Below, piece by piece: positions 14,715 to 15,293 of a DNA stretch of 15,293 nucleotides; position 1 is the stretch's first letter, and each line of letters opens with the position of its first letter. Origin of the DNA: an uncultured Alphaproteobacteria bacterium (GTDB lineage: Bacteria > Pseudomonadota > Alphaproteobacteria > HIMB59 > GCA-002718135); the NCBI GenBank assembly GCA_902519435.1, contig CABYKC010000017.1, forward strand, positions 1-15,293, in the 5' to 3' direction. The notes below the pieces were generated by a model, which was not told the origin of the DNA, searched no databases, and saw nothing but the letters and a program-made list of their open reading frames with translations. A program made the position numbers and the translations under genes.

Positions 14715-15293
14715 ATGGCAAAAAAATATGATTTTATAATTGTAGGTGGTGGAACATCAGGAATTATTACAGCAACAAAATTAATTGAGCATGGTGCCTC
14801 TGTTTTAATTTTAGAAGAAGGAATTAAATCCAATAATTTACTTTTATCAATGCCTGCTGCTTGGATTAAAGGTTTAGAGAATAGTCCATATTTAAAATTC
14901 TATGAATCTATTCCGCAAAAACAATTAAATAACCGTCAGCATTTTATAGCACAAGCTAAAACTCTTGGTGGGGGGTCAAAAGTGAATGGTATGGTTTATA
15001 TGCGAGGAAAACCTTCAGATTATAATAAATGGGAAGAGGAGACTGAAGACAGTAATTGGAATTGGTACTCGTTGCAAAAGCATTTTGTTAAACTTGAAAA
15101 TAATCAACGTATTCAAAATGAATATCATGGAAATAAAGGTAACTTAAAAGTTTCAGATCCTGGTTATATCGTAGAAGGGTCAAACTTATATATCAAAACA
15201 ATGCAAGCTATGGGTTTACCTTATAATGATGATTTCAATGATGGTGATCAATATGGTGTTGGAACGATGCAATACACCATTGGCAATGGCAAA
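14715..15293 (+). CDS. GMC-family FAD-dependent oxidoreductase, N-terminal part (3' end outside window)
   Basis: The frame opens at ATG 14715 and runs 193 codons to the window edge without a stop, about one third of the usual 530-560 residues. The N-terminal FAD Rossmann motif is IIVGGGTSGIITATKL (about 8-23) with the ribose-binding acid at Glu34/35 in LILEEG. The GMC signature 1 follows as TLGGGSKVNGMVYMRGKPSDY (83-103, around Gly85-Gly98). These mark the choline dehydrogenase/AlkJ-like alcohol dehydrogenase family, which oxidises alcohols to aldehydes using FAD. The catalytic C-terminal His lies outside the window. No SD; the ATG follows AAAATTTATAT. Substrate unknown. With an AlkB-like hydroxylase nearby, a role as alcohol dehydrogenase for its product is possible but rests on proximity only. 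Confidence 0.93.
   Translation, partial: MAKKYDFIIVGGGTSGIITATKLIEHGASVLILEEGIKSNNLLLSMPAAWIKGLENSPYLKFYESIPQKQLNNRQHFIAQAKTLGGGSKVNGMVYMRGKPSDYNKWEEETEDSNWNWYSLQKHFVKLENNQRIQNEYHGNKGNLKVSDPGYIVEGSNLYIKTMQAMGLPYNDDFNDGDQYGVGTMQYTIGNGK

Noticed and set aside
14663..14833. 57-residue N-terminal extension of the small leftward gene at 14468
   Set aside because: It is antisense to the start and FAD motif of the GMC gene and to its promoter gap. The internal ATG at 14662 gives a coherent small protein.

Overview
The window is strongly AT-rich. Genes are tightly packed, with abutting or overlapping stops and starts, occasional TTG/GTG starts, few Shine-Dalgarno sequences and spacers mostly under 110 bases. 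This style, a urease with separate gamma, beta and alpha subunit genes, and the gene families present suggest a streamlined marine alphaproteobacterium (SAR11-like or AEGEAN-169/HIMB59-like). That placement is an inference from composition and content, not from a marker gene. No insertion sequence, phage gene, integrase or CRISPR array was seen.

Region 1 (1-5039, + strand) is a carbohydrate uptake and activation block. It starts with the tail of an unidentified membrane protein, followed by an FGGY-family sugar/polyol kinase, a periplasmic sugar-binding protein, two CUT1-type ABC permeases and a small alpha/beta protein of unknown role. No ABC ATPase is present. A 10-bp hairpin lies between the binding-protein and permease genes, and its 3' arm contains the permease's only SD-like sequence.

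Region 2 (5047-9981, + strand) is a tRNA-Arg(CCU) gene followed by a complete urease operon, ureDABCEFG. UreC keeps all nickel ligands and the catalytic histidine. UreD, UreE, UreF and UreG provide nickel delivery and cofactor assembly, yielding ammonia and CO2 from urea. A TATAAT box lies just before ureD. No urea or nickel transporter gene is in view.

Region 3 (9978-10761) has two small genes of unknown function. The leftward one overlaps the end of ureG tail to tail. Its start is immediately preceded by a textbook intrinsic terminator (11-bp stem, nine T) pointing into the gene, which looks like a transcription attenuator. A 35-codon ORF spans that terminator.

Region 4 (10763-13453, - strand) reads leftward: an AlkB-like membrane di-iron hydroxylase, a single-domain voltage-gated ion channel with an unusual pore sequence (TLSSWEN), a bactofilin and a four-helix membrane protein. 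Region 5 (13517-15293) holds an EamA/DMT transporter, a 64-residue unknown protein and the first 193 codons of a GMC-family FAD oxidoreductase. AlkB-like hydroxylases make primary alcohols, and GMC enzymes such as AlkJ oxidise them, so a functional link is possible but unproven. No intergenic stretch exceeds 300 bases; the longest is about 240 bases (10239-10476).
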